From Legionella sheltonii (GTDB taxonomy: Bacteria > Pseudomonadota > Gammaproteobacteria > Legionellales > Legionellaceae): DNA of 64,000 nucleotides. Position numbers and translations under genes: made by a program. Shown here piece after piece: positions 33,377-42,236 of this stretch (position 1 is the stretch's first letter; every line of letters begins with the position of its first letter). The stretch is taken from NCBI RefSeq assembly GCF_026191355.1, contig NZ_JAPHOQ010000009.1, positions 1 through 64,000 on the forward strand, in the 5' to 3' direction. Under the pieces are notes generated by a model, which saw only the letters and a program-made list of their open reading frames with translations, did no database searches and was not told where the DNA came from.

Positions 33377-34816
33377 ATGTCTGATTACCTCAGTTGTCCT
33401 GATGAAATAGGAAGTGCCAATACATCACCCGATATTTTGGTTATAGGAGCTGGATCGGCTGGGTTTTCCGCTGCAATTACAGCAGCAGAAGAAGGTGCAC
33501 ATGTCCTTATGGTTGATAATGGCATCCTTGGCGGAACCTGTGTTAATGTAGGTTGCGTCCCTTCAAAAAACATGATTAGGGCAACAGAAACAATACATCA
33601 AGCGAATCAGGCCTCGCGTTTTGATGGCATTGAAGCAAGTGGCAAACTCAGTAACTGGTATGAATTAATTCAACAAAAACAAGCACTGGTGGATACACTA
33701 AGGGTAACCAAGTATGTTGATGTATTGCAAGCTTATAAAAATATTAATTATGTAAAAGAGCAGGCGCGCATTGTGAATCATGGTGTAATGGTAGGTAATC
33801 AGCTCTATACCCCCACATCGGTTATCATTGCGACTGGAGCTTCAGCATCCATACCTCCTATCGATGGTATACATCAAATTCCTTATCTAACAAGTACAAC
33901 AGCATTGGATTTACACAATCAACCTAAATCATTATTAGTGATTGGTGGCGGGGTCGTTGGCGTTGAATTAGGGCAGATGTTTGCACGTGCAGGCACTAAA
34001 GTCACCATTTGTTGCCGCTCTCGTCTTGTTCCAACTAGTGAACCAGAAATAAGTATGGCTCTTACGCATTATCTGCAGCAAGAAGGCATTGATGTGTGTC
34101 AGGGCATAGGTTATCAGAAAATAGAGGAAATTGATGGTTATATTCGTCTAACCCATGACAAGGACGGCGATACCCGCATTATTGAAGCAGAGCAAGTCCT
34201 TATCGCAACAGGCCGTACTCCAAATACTTCAGGTTTTGGGTTAAACGAATCAGACATTATTTTAGCCGACAATGGTGGCATACGAGTGAATCAGTACATG
34301 CAAAGCAGTCGTGATCATATTTATGCTGTCGGTGATGTAACAGGGGTTGATATGTTTGTTTATATGGCAGCATATGGTGCTAAATTAGCTGCATTAAATG
34401 CACTCGAGGGTAATCAGCATTGCTATGACAATTCAACTATGCCTACCGTAATATTTACTGATCCACAAGTGGCTGATGTTGGTTATACAGAAGCAAGTGC
34501 CAAATTGGCTGGTTATGAAGTAAAAGTCAGTGTCCTTGGTCTTGAGCATGTTCCTCGTTTTTTTGTGGCTAGAGACACAAGAGGGTTAATCAAGCTCGTT
34601 GCTGATAAAAAAACCGATAAGCTACTAGGCGCCCATATTTTATCTCCTGAAGCAGGTGACTTAATACAGACTATTGTTATTGCATTAAAAGCACAATTTA
34701 CCATTAAAGATTTAGCAAATACATTATTTCCTTATCTGACCGGAGTTGAGGGTGTAAAACTTGCTGCATTATCTTTTGATAAAGATGTTAACAAATTATC
34801 CTGTTGTGCTGGATAG
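33377..34816 (+). CDS. merA: Mercuric reductase MerA (no N-terminal HMA domain)
   Basis: The 479-aa flavoprotein, from the ATG at 33377 with GGAG upstream, has the FAD motif LVIGAGSAGFSAA, the redox pair GGTCVNVGCVPSK (Cys55, Cys60), the NAD(P)H motif IGGGVVGVELGQMFARAG and a C-terminal Cys pair (SCCAG). It reduces Hg(II) to Hg(0). The NmerA domain found in Tn501 MerA is absent, which is a known variant. Confidence 0.95.
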   Translation: MSDYLSCPDEIGSANTSPDILVIGAGSAGFSAAITAAEEGAHVLMVDNGILGGTCVNVGCVPSKNMIRATETIHQANQASRFDGIEASGKLSNWYELIQQKQALVDTLRVTKYVDVLQAYKNINYVKEQARIVNHGVMVGNQLYTPTSVIIATGASASIPPIDGIHQIPYLTSTTALDLHNQPKSLLVIGGGVVGVELGQMFARAGTKVTICCRSRLVPTSEPEISMALTHYLQQEGIDVCQGIGYQKIEEIDGYIRLTHDKDGDTRIIEAEQVLIATGRTPNTSGFGLNESDIILADNGGIRVNQYMQSSRDHIYAVGDVTGVDMFVYMAAYGAKLAALNALEGNQHCYDNSTMPTVIFTDPQVADVGYTEASAKLAGYEVKVSVLGLEHVPRFFVARDTRGLIKLVADKKTDKLLGAHILSPEAGDLIQTIVIALKAQFTIKDLANTLFPYLTGVEGVKLAALSFDKDVNKLSCCAG

Positions 34817-34842
34817 GCATATTGGGAATCTATGCGTTAATT

Positions 34843-34875
34843 ACTAATCGTATAATGATTTGTTATACGATTAGT
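34843..34875. terminator. Stem-loop after merA
   Basis: ACTAATCGTATAA (34843-34855) pairs with TTATACGATTAGT (34863-34875), a 13-bp perfect stem with a 7-base loop. Confidence 0.6.
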
Positions 34876-35007
34876 TTGATAAAGGGCTTACTGAATTCAA
34901 TGAGTCAGATACAAAATCAGTCAATAATAAACGCTTAATCTTATCTAAGCATGTTAAAATGGACCTTTAGTATAAAAATATTTAATGACTTTTTGGAACT
35001 ACGCTTT

Positions 35008-35751
35008 ATGGATGCTGGATTTAGTGATTATATCATTTATGTAGATGAAAGTGGCGATCATAGTTTGGAATCAATTGATCCCAATTACCCTGTTTTCGTT
35101 TTGGCTTTTTGTATTTTTAATAAACGGGATTATGCTCATACTGTTAGTTCCGCTATAAAAAAATTTAAATTTAATTATTTTGGTCATGATATGGTTTTAT
35201 TACATGAACATGATATTCGCAAGGCCAAAAAAGAATTTGTTATTTTAGTAAATGAAGAAACCCGCCATACTTTTATGGACGATCTCAATGAGCTTATAAA
35301 TGACGCTCCATTTACTGTTATTAGTATGGTTATTGAAAAAAAATCTCTTAAAAATAAGTATGCAGATCCAGCAAATCCTTATCATTTAGCACTGGGTTTT
35401 GGATTGGAGCGAATTTATACTTTTTTAAAGGAAAAACAACAAGGCCAACTTAGAACACATATTATCTTTGAATGTAGAGGCAAAAAAGAAGATAACGATT
35501 TAGAACTGGAATTTAGGCGAGTATGCGATGGTTCCAATTATTGGGGAGTGCGATTACCTTTTGATATGATTCTAGCTGATAAAAAAACAAACTCTTGCGG
35601 CCTACAACTTGCCGACTTAATTGCTCGCCCAATTGGTCGATATACACTTGATCCAAAACAGGAAAATAGAGCATATCACTTAATCGAGAAAAAATTTTAT
35701 CGTAATGGGAATGGTAAAAAAGAAGGATGGGGTTTAAAACGTTTCCCTTAA
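35008..35751 (+). CDS. DUF3800 protein
   Basis: The product (247 aa from ATG 35008) has the family hallmarks YIIYVDESGDHSL near the N-terminus, IFECRGKKEDNDLELEF in the middle and LQLADLIARPIGR near the end. The acidic residues suggest an RNase H-like fold with metal-dependent nuclease potential. Function is not established. A longer start at 34951 lacks support. A structured, GC-rich segment follows its stop. Confidence 0.85.
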   Translation: MDAGFSDYIIYVDESGDHSLESIDPNYPVFVLAFCIFNKRDYAHTVSSAIKKFKFNYFGHDMVLLHEHDIRKAKKEFVILVNEETRHTFMDDLNELINDAPFTVISMVIEKKSLKNKYADPANPYHLALGFGLERIYTFLKEKQQGQLRTHIIFECRGKKEDNDLELEFRRVCDGSNYWGVRLPFDMILADKKTNSCGLQLADLIARPIGRYTLDPKQENRAYHLIEKKFYRNGNGKKEGWGLKRFP

Positions 35752-35761
35752 AAAGCGAAAA

Positions 35762-35810
35762 GCCCCGATCTTCACCGAGGCGTTAACGCCGACCGAGATT
35801 CCCCGATCCA
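35762..35810 (+). ncRNA. Candidate structured RNA associated with the DUF3800 gene
   Basis: Ten bases after the DUF3800 stop lies a short GC-rich island in AT-rich DNA. It holds a perfect palindrome GGCGTTAACGCC (35779-35790), flanking ATCT/AGAT complementarity, and a repeated CCCCGATC at 35763 and 35801. Conserved RNA motifs adjacent to DUF3800 genes have been described from comparative genomics; this may be one. It could also act simply as a terminator or as a recombination site. Confidence 0.5.
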
Positions 35811-35896
35811 CTTATCTATTATTATATTCTATTCATGAGAAAAGTCAAATATACTCAGGTGCAAAATGGAAGGGATGAGAAACCAGGGTGTTTGCA

Positions 35897-36016
35897 TTAA
35901 AAGGCACCATGACTTGTGATACCTTTCAAGCGTGTCGGGTTGTCTTTCACGTATTCTGAGGTAGTTAATTTAAGATCATTAAAAGATACATCGCTGGGAA
36001 TAATAATATCTTTCAT
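35897..36016 (-). pseudogene. Mini-ORF fusing a resolvase-operon start to a tyrosine-recombinase C-terminus
   Basis: A 39-aa frame begins MKDIIIPSDVSFNDLK and continues TTSEYVKDNPTRLKGITSHG, matching the last 20 residues of the integrases at 27565 and 41357, including the Tyr-box end. GAGGGAG lies upstream of the ATG, just after the resolvase stop. It is a deletion scar between an upstream gene and an integrase 3' end; the product is unlikely to be functional. Confidence 0.7.
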
Positions 36017-36033
36017 CTTGCTCCCTCAATAAA

Positions 36034-36657
36034 CTAAGCCATTTCCGCTGAACGTAACTCTCTTTTCTTAATATAAGTATTAAGACCAATATGATTACTA
36101 TAGCCCAAAAATGTTGCAATTTTCCTGACGGATAACCCTAATGCCAATAACTCTTTAATTTTATCACTATCCTTATCAAATTTACTTTTCTGGATTGTTC
36201 CTTTGGGTTTGCCCAATTGAATTCCTTGCATTTTTTTGCTGGCAAGTGCTTCCTTTGTTCTGAGACTTATAAGATCACGTTCAAGCTCAGCAAAGAGTGA
36301 AAACAAGGTAATCATCACTTTTGATGTCATGTCATGTTGTTTCATGTCCAAATTTTGCTTAATAGCAATCACCCTCACTTTTTTTTTAATTAACTCATTA
36401 ACTAATCCTATGACTTCCGCAGTGCTTCGTCCCAATCGACTGAGTTCAGTGACGATAAGTGTATCGGCATCATCTAATACTGAGATCATTTCATCGATGC
36501 GGCGCTCTTTGGTGGTTTTTCTACTTGAAATAGTCATCTGGATAAAATCATCCACTTCAAGTTTATTTATTTTGGCGAATTCAAAAATCTCAAGTTTTTG
36601 ATTGTTCAAATCTTGTTTATCTGTTGAAGCACGAATATATGCAATAGTTTTGGGCAT
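36034..36657 (-). CDS. Serine recombinase (resolvase/invertase family)
   Basis: The 207-aa product has the catalytic N-terminus TIAYIRASTDKQDLNNQK, the TELSRLGRSTAEV block, AELERDLISLRTKEAL and a C-terminal HTH (GLSVRKIATFLG). It is full length. A homologous 3' relic lies at 31719. It probably resolves or inverts segments at a site upstream. Confidence 0.92.
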   Translation of the reverse strand: MPKTIAYIRASTDKQDLNNQKLEIFEFAKINKLEVDDFIQMTISSRKTTKERRIDEMISVLDDADTLIVTELSRLGRSTAEVIGLVNELIKKKVRVIAIKQNLDMKQHDMTSKVMITLFSLFAELERDLISLRTKEALASKKMQGIQLGKPKGTIQKSKFDKDSDKIKELLALGLSVRKIATFLGYSNHIGLNTYIKKRELRSAEMA

Positions 36658-37265
36658 AATTTACTCAAAAAATAGTCCGTTAATGTTTAACCTTAAATAA
36701 TAGATTTAATTATACATACTAATATAGATTTATAAAGTGTAAGACGATAATAAAACATGTGCATAAAAACGGTCGTTATCAGTTATACAAAAATCCAGGT
36801 AGTTTTGTGTAATTAATCAACAAAAGTTCTTTATGTAGGCATTCGAGCGAATTGAGTTCTATGTGTTTAGTCATTTGATCTTTTATGATGCTCTTTGATT
36901 ATTATGAGCAGATTAAGTCATTTTGATAAATTTAAGATAAGGCCATCCAACTCTATTTGGAAGATAAAACATATAAATCATCATCAAATTCTATTTCTCG
37001 TATCGCATCGTAACCGCGAGTCTGTACTCTTTTTAAGAGTTCAGACGTAGGTCATGTGCGACTGGGAGTTTTATCAGCCAGGAGTGTTTATGTGGCTAAA
37101 GCCAAAATAAGTACACCATAAATAGAGAGAAGAATTTTGTTTCATGAGTACATCCTCTGCAGGAAGATGGGTTAAGATCCCATCAATGTAAGTCATTCTA
37201 TTTTTTTATGTTGTGAATGGATATACACTCATTATATTACACATTGTTTTTATATAGGGAATAAC
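36658..37265. other. Intergenic region of about 600 bp with a stem-loop at 37020-37046
   Basis: No supported gene. The resolvase promoter/res region should lie at 36660-36800; partial symmetry such as ACGATAATA with TCGTTATCA is visible but not a clean site. GTCTGTACTCTT and AAGAGTTCAGAC form a stem-loop at 37020-37046. It is AT-rich elsewhere. Confidence 0.5.
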
Positions 37266-37439
37266 ATGATTAAAAAATTCACTTTAATAACCTCATATGC
37301 ATTAGTGCTCATTCCTCTAATGTTCTTGTTAACTTCCTGCACCTCTGCTACGAGTAAAGATAAAGAGGATTCAAAAAACGCTAAACCGCATAAGCGTGTA
37401 TTTGGTGGGTATCACCCGCACCATCATGGACATCATTGA
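37266..37439 (+). CDS. Small His-rich lipoprotein
   Basis: A 57-aa frame begins MIKKFTLITSYALVLIPLMF and has a lipobox LLTSC at about residue 25, then a Lys/Asp-rich spacer and a C-terminal HPHHHGHH. The signal peptide and lipobox predict an outer-membrane or inner-membrane lipoprotein; the His cluster suggests divalent-metal binding. AGGGAA precedes the ATG. It ends 56 bp before IS66 copy 2. Confidence 0.75.
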   Translation: MIKKFTLITSYALVLIPLMFLLTSCTSATSKDKEDSKNAKPHKRVFGGYHPHHHGHH

Positions 37440-37578
37440 ACTTGCATGAATTAATTATTGGGATTAAGAAAAACAATACAGGATTAATATTAATGGTAAG
37501 CGCGCCAGCAACTACATAATTTAATAATTATCTCCGTTTCGTCATACTCTGCAACATCAATTTAGAGAGGAGAGTACG

Positions 37579-37905
37579 ATGAATATATCCCCACAAATTA
37601 TATCCCCCCAAGAAACAGATGGCACGAAAGAACAGAGATGGATGGAGCATGTAACGCATCAAAAAGAAAGTGGTTTGTCGCGAGTAACGTACTGTCGAAA
37701 GCATCAATTAAACTACCATCAATTTGGCTATTGGGAGCGAAAGTATCGGGAAGAAATAGCTTCATCCAAATTAGTACCGATTCAATTAAATAAGCTGACA
37801 CAAAGAGCTCCAGAGACAGTATGCACCTTGGTATTGAACAATGGGCATGAGCTAAAAATTCACGACCAGACTTTATTGCCAATGTTGTTGTCCTTGTGGG
37901 GTTAG
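37579..37905 (+). CDS. tnpA: IS66-family TnpA-like accessory protein, copy 2
   Basis: The 108-aa product is identical in sequence to the copy at 19328-19654. Confidence 0.88.
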   Translation: MNISPQIISPQETDGTKEQRWMEHVTHQKESGLSRVTYCRKHQLNYHQFGYWERKYREEIASSKLVPIQLNKLTQRAPETVCTLVLNNGHELKIHDQTLLPMLLSLWG

Positions 37906-37907
37906 CC

Positions 37908-38258
37908 ATGTTTTTATCATTTAATGCAAGCATATGGCTCTATCCAAAGCCTATTGATTTTAGGCGACAAATTGATGGACTGGTGATGTTGATTTCCGAC
38001 CATCTTCAGTTGAACCCCACATCAGGGCAAATTTTTCTTTTCAGAAACCGCCAAGCCAATAAAATAAAAATGCTGTGGTGGGAGCGAAATGGGTTTTGGC
38101 TCTGTTATAAGCGATTGGAGCAAGGAAAACTAAAATTTCCCAAACACGATGACGCGGTCATGAGCCTTACCAATGACCAATTAAGCTGGCTGCTCTCAGG
38201 ATTGGATTTTGCAAAACACACATTGTTGCCGGAAGTATTGGCTACGAATTTCTATTAG
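37908..38258 (+). CDS. tnpB: IS66 family TnpB protein, copy 2
   Basis: Identical to the copy at 19657-20007, with the same alternative GTG start 12 bases upstream. Confidence 0.92.
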   Translation: MFLSFNASIWLYPKPIDFRRQIDGLVMLISDHLQLNPTSGQIFLFRNRQANKIKMLWWERNGFWLCYKRLEQGKLKFPKHDDAVMSLTNDQLSWLLSGLDFAKHTLLPEVLATNFY

Positions 38259-38343
38259 AAATAATTTACAAAAAACGATTAATTTGTTTTTAAAATCAAC
38301 GTAATGTGATATAATTGACTCAGCAAACAGGTGCCATTTCAAC

Positions 38344-39900
38344 ATGATGTACGAAGAAAAAATAGAGCAATTAAGTAACGAAATACTCGCATTAAAAGCA
38401 GAGCTTGCTCTATCTCAAGCACGCAATGAACACTACGCGGAAGCCTATGATTCTTTAAAAGCACAAATCATGGAGCTACGCCGTCACCGTTTTGGCAAGC
38501 GCTCTGAGCGTTATATTGACCCTGAAAATCCTCAGCTGTCTTTGTTTGAAAATAATCAGAGCATTTTTTCTCAGGCTGAAGCAAGCGGTGAGCAGACCGA
38601 AGAAATGACACCAGTGGCTGCCCATACAAGAAAGAAGAATAAAAAAGCGCAGAAAGAACTACCCCGTCGCATTGAAATTATTCCGGTATCTGATGAAGAC
38701 AAGCAATGTGCCTGTGGTGCATGCAAAACAGTGATTCGTTATGAAACCAAAGAGCTACTGCATTACCAACCTTGCGTCATCGAAATTGTGGAGCAACGAC
38801 GTGAAGTAGTTGCTTGCACTAAAGGATGCGAGAATCAAATCGTAACCGCAGCAGCGCCCAAACAAATTCTCCCCAAAATTAAAGCAACAGAAGAGTTTTT
38901 ATCATTCCTGGTGGTCAGCAAGCTGGATGACAGGCAACCACTGTACCATCTGGAGCGACAACTCAGCGAACGACATGGTATTGATTGCTCACGCCAAACC
39001 ATGGCGCGCTGGCTCATTGAGTTAATGACACCACTGCGTCCCATTTATAATCTGTTGAAAGACAGTGTGATTGAGTATGATGTGGCCAGTTGTGATGCAA
39101 CGACCTTGCAGGTCTTGCATGAGCCTGGAAGAAAAGCAGAAACCAAATCCTATGTGTATTGCATTCGGGGTGGACCACCGGATAAATCCGTTATTCTTTA
39201 TGACTACAACGATGTGGAGCACAAACAATTTATTTACGATTGGTTTGTCGGATTCAATGGCTATTTACATGTCGATGGTGACAATTTTTTTGAACTTGTG
39301 GGTAGCAGCAATGCGCACATTGTCAATTGCAACGCGCATGCGCGCAGAAAATTTGAACCTATTGCCCAATCTAATAAAGGCAAAGGCATTGCCAAAGAAG
39401 CCATGCGCTTTTTTAAAGAGCTTTATAAAATAGAGCGTGAGGCTAAAAATAATCAACTGAATCCAGACCAACGTCACCAGTTGCGTCAGGAAAAATCCAA
39501 ACCACTCATGGAAGCCTTTAATACATGGGTTGATAAGGTCTATCCTACAACTTTGCCCCAATCACCGCTTGGGAAAGCACTCAATTACTGTGTTAAATAT
39601 AGAGATGGACTGATGCGCTTTTTAGATGATGGGCGTCTGGAAATCGATAACAATCTTACTGAACAAGAAATCAAACCCTTGGTCATTGCTCGAAAGAACT
39701 TCTTGTTTTGCGCCTCTGTTGAAGGTGCTGAGGCCTTGTGTTTACACTTCAGTATCATCAGAACGGCTAAATTACACAATCTCGACCCTTATCATTACTA
39801 TGTCATGTTGTTAAAGAACGCTCCTCTTTGCAACAGTGTTGATGATTATGAAAAACTGTTGCCTTGGAATATTGGCTTAGATTATACCCCTAAGTTGTAA
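38344..39900 (+). CDS. tnpC: IS66 family transposase TnpC, copy 2
   Basis: The 518-aa product is identical to the copy at 20093-21649, including the DDE residues and Cys cluster. The complete identity implies recent duplication or gene conversion. Confidence 0.94.
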   Translation: MMYEEKIEQLSNEILALKAELALSQARNEHYAEAYDSLKAQIMELRRHRFGKRSERYIDPENPQLSLFENNQSIFSQAEASGEQTEEMTPVAAHTRKKNKKAQKELPRRIEIIPVSDEDKQCACGACKTVIRYETKELLHYQPCVIEIVEQRREVVACTKGCENQIVTAAAPKQILPKIKATEEFLSFLVVSKLDDRQPLYHLERQLSERHGIDCSRQTMARWLIELMTPLRPIYNLLKDSVIEYDVASCDATTLQVLHEPGRKAETKSYVYCIRGGPPDKSVILYDYNDVEHKQFIYDWFVGFNGYLHVDGDNFFELVGSSNAHIVNCNAHARRKFEPIAQSNKGKGIAKEAMRFFKELYKIEREAKNNQLNPDQRHQLRQEKSKPLMEAFNTWVDKVYPTTLPQSPLGKALNYCVKYRDGLMRFLDDGRLEIDNNLTEQEIKPLVIARKNFLFCASVEGAEALCLHFSIIRTAKLHNLDPYHYYVMLLKNAPLCNSVDDYEKLLPWNIGLDYTPKL

Positions 39901-40149
39901 ATTGTAAGCCTGTGGTTCTTGGAGCGCTTACGGTGCTACCATCTTCCCCTATTACATTGCAACTCCTATATGAGCTGCATGCGAAAATAACCTATATCAT
40001 GGCTTAAGTATCTCCATAGAGCATATTATGAAATTTTCAATGCATTAGCTCGCTATAGTGAGGTTATTCTGGATTTATTGGCCTTCGCAATTAAGCTAAT
40101 TGATCGAGTAAGCCAAAGGATCTTCCAAAGACAAATTACCAAAAACATA

Positions 40150-40602
40150 TCAATATTGTTTAATTAGTACCGGATTTTCATATACAGAGTAATCTGTACT
40201 TGTCTGGCGCATGTTATTTATTAAATGAGAAGGACATTGATAGGCTTTAGCGTAAATAACATGCATACTGATGTCAGTATGTCGACCCAGGTTATGACGT
40301 CTTTCTATTAATGTTTGATGCTTTTCAAACAGAACAACATTTGCACCCAGTTTAACGCCTTCATTTTTAAGAAAACGAATGTCATCCTTTTTAAGGTTTT
40401 GTTCTAAACCAAGGGAAAATTGGAGCAACTCACCATGTACGTCTTTATTCAATATTTGACCTAAAAATTTACACGATTTAGGTACTGTAGTATTGTGAGC
40501 ATCAATAATTACTACATTTTCTGCAGTAGGTCCTAATGATCTCGGAACACAGCCTACAATTAGAGTTAGAAAAAAAATAGTTGAAAAAAACATTTTACTC
40601 AT
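40150..40602 (-). CDS. DUF4156-like lipoprotein
   Basis: The 150-aa product has a signal peptide and lipobox (FFLTLIVGC), then CKFLGQILN and a conserved GVKLGANVVLFEKH with a C-terminal AKAYQC. This matches the small DUF4156 lipoprotein pattern common in Legionella. Function unknown. It is the first gene to the right of IS66 copy 2. Confidence 0.7.
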   Translation of the reverse strand: MSKMFFSTIFFLTLIVGCVPRSLGPTAENVVIIDAHNTTVPKSCKFLGQILNKDVHGELLQFSLGLEQNLKKDDIRFLKNEGVKLGANVVLFEKHQTLIERRHNLGRHTDISMHVIYAKAYQCPSHLINNMRQTSTDYSVYENPVLIKQY

Positions 40603-40650
40603 AAATAGCTATCCCTATTCGTTGTAGTTAAATCCATATTAATAAATTCT

Positions 40651-40716
40651 TCAAGCAGAGGTGGACTTGCCACTTCCTGGTCTACCAATAATCATGATGC
40701 GTTGTAAGTTTATCAT
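40651..40716 (-). pseudogene. N-terminal fragment of a P-loop kinase-like gene
   Basis: The frame MINLQRIMIIGRPGSGKSTSA then stop has a complete Walker A motif (GRPGSGKST) and resembles the start of adenylate-kinase-like or DNA topology modulation proteins. Only 21 codons remain. Confidence 0.6.
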
Positions 40717-40798
40717 TTCATTCAGAGTTTAATTTACAGTTTTCTTTTCTTATAGATGCAAATGATTGTTGTATTCATCCGCTACACTATCTAAAACT

Positions 40799-41257
40799 TT
40801 AAGTAGTCTGTTCTTCACTTAACTGTTTAAGTACGGTTTTTATCGTAGCATGGGAAAAACCTCGGCCACTTAAGAAACGAGCCAATTTTGTATTTATCGC
40901 CTCATCTGTATCATTTTTAAATCCACGCATTTTTTTCCGAGCTTCATCTAGGGCGCGAACTTCTTCCAGTTCAATATGTTCTAAGATTTGCTCAATCACC
41001 TCTTCTTTAACGCCCTTTTGTTTTAATATTTGTTGAATAAAACGGTTTCCTTTATGGATATAACGGGCACTTAATGATTCAGCCAAACGATTATCATTAA
41101 TTAAATGTAATTCCCGAAGGCGAACTATGGTTGCATGAATCTGAGCATCTAACTCAGGAACATGCGAAAAATCCCTCTCTAATTGCCTTATAAGCTCTTT
41201 TTCACTGCAATAATGATTGGAAAGATATTTTATTGCTGCATCGATAAGTGTATTCAT
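40799..41257 (-). CDS. recX: RecX-family regulatory protein
   Basis: The 152-aa product has tandem three-helix repeats typical of RecX: AIKYLSNHYCSEKELIRQL, LRELHLINDNRLAESL, ILKQKGVKEEVIEQIL and FLSGRGFSHATIKTVL. RecX inhibits RecA filament growth. Chromosomal recX normally follows recA; here it stands alone beside an integrase gene, so it is probably a mobile copy. Confidence 0.88.
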   Translation of the reverse strand: MNTLIDAAIKYLSNHYCSEKELIRQLERDFSHVPELDAQIHATIVRLRELHLINDNRLAESLSARYIHKGNRFIQQILKQKGVKEEVIEQILEHIELEEVRALDEARKKMRGFKNDTDEAINTKLARFLSGRGFSHATIKTVLKQLSEEQTT

Positions 41258-41356
41258 ACTAAAGTTCTACTATAAACCACAATTTTATTTTTGCTTTTGC
41301 CAAGACAGCCTGATTTATTTAGAATACCATTATAACAGGAAAATATTGAGTCTTTT

Positions 41357-41941
41357 ATGCCAAAAGAAGGAAAGGCCAGAGTCTTAAGTGAAGCGGAATT
41401 TAAGCGACTGCTTATTGTTGCCAAAGATGGGCAATTCGCTATAAGAAATAGTGCCCTTGTGTATTGTTCTTTTGGACTTGGATTGCGAGTGAAAGAAATC
41501 GCCTCTCTCACTATTGCAGATATAGCCGATTACAACTATCAATTACTTGAAGAGATTTGTTTGAAGCGCTCAATGACCAAAGGTGAAAAGCAACGTTACG
41601 CTTATCTTGCCAATGAAAAAATCCGTAAAGCACTCCAAGCTCATCTCGATACCCTAAAATATGTTGCACGAGACAAACCCTTATTTCAGACCCAACGCAA
41701 AAGTCGCTTTACGCCTAATAGTTTGCAAAAATGGTTCAAGTCACTCTATGATAAGGCAGGAATCATTGGGGCAAGCTCCCATTCTGGTCGACGTACTTTC
41801 ATTACCCGCTTAATTGAACAGGGCGCGGATATTAAAGCTGTCTCTCGTCTTGCAGGTCATGCCAACATTGTCACCACAGCAATTTATGTTGAAGACAACC
41901 CTGATCGCCTAAAACGCATTGCTAATTTGGCTATTTTCTAA
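41357..41941 (+). CDS. Minimal tyrosine recombinase, copy B
   Basis: The 194-aa catalytic-only integrase is closely related to copy A (27565). Motifs: SFGLGLRVKEIASLT (Arg), SHSGRRTFITRL (His-Arg) and LAGHANIVTTAIYVE (His, Tyr). It is divergent from recX and in opposite orientation to copy A. Together they frame the resistance region. Confidence 0.9.
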   Translation: MPKEGKARVLSEAEFKRLLIVAKDGQFAIRNSALVYCSFGLGLRVKEIASLTIADIADYNYQLLEEICLKRSMTKGEKQRYAYLANEKIRKALQAHLDTLKYVARDKPLFQTQRKSRFTPNSLQKWFKSLYDKAGIIGASSHSGRRTFITRLIEQGADIKAVSRLAGHANIVTTAIYVEDNPDRLKRIANLAIF

Positions 41942-42236
41942 ATGACACCAAGGCTTATCATTTCCCTTAACTGACTATTTAATATACAGAGTTATCATAA
42001 ACGTGTTTTAATAGCGCTTAATAAAGCGACGTTATTTATGTAACCTAAAACCATTGGTTGTAGTGAAAACGACGCTTAAAACTAAAATATGGAAGTTGAT
42101 TTTTTTACTTAAACGCATAAAAATTGCCCTTCGGTTATATTTTGCTAAACAGCGCTCCCTTAAACAGAAATCATTCAATCAAAGTCACTTAATAATTGCT
42201 TTTTATTTCTTTCTCTTTTCTAACATCGGCTTCATC

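Larger units (their letters stand above)
37496..39931 (+). mobile_element. IS66-family insertion sequence, copy 2
   Basis: It has the same length (2436 bp), ends and protein products as the copy at 19245-21680, and the same orientation. The flanks (TATTAATG left, GGTGCTAC right) show no 8-bp duplicate, and they do not pair with the flanks of copy 1 either. Together the copies could have moved the 15.8-kb interior or recombined to delete it. Confidence 0.93.

Noticed and set aside
39932-40149. Short plus-strand frame after IS66 copy 2 (starting near WLKYLHRAYYEIF)
   Set aside because: It has no plausible start codon in frame and no family match; probably a remnant or chance frame.
41942-42236. 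tRNA or attachment-site half next to tyrosine recombinase copy B
   Set aside because: No cloverleaf or tRNA 3'-end was found on either side of the integrase genes.
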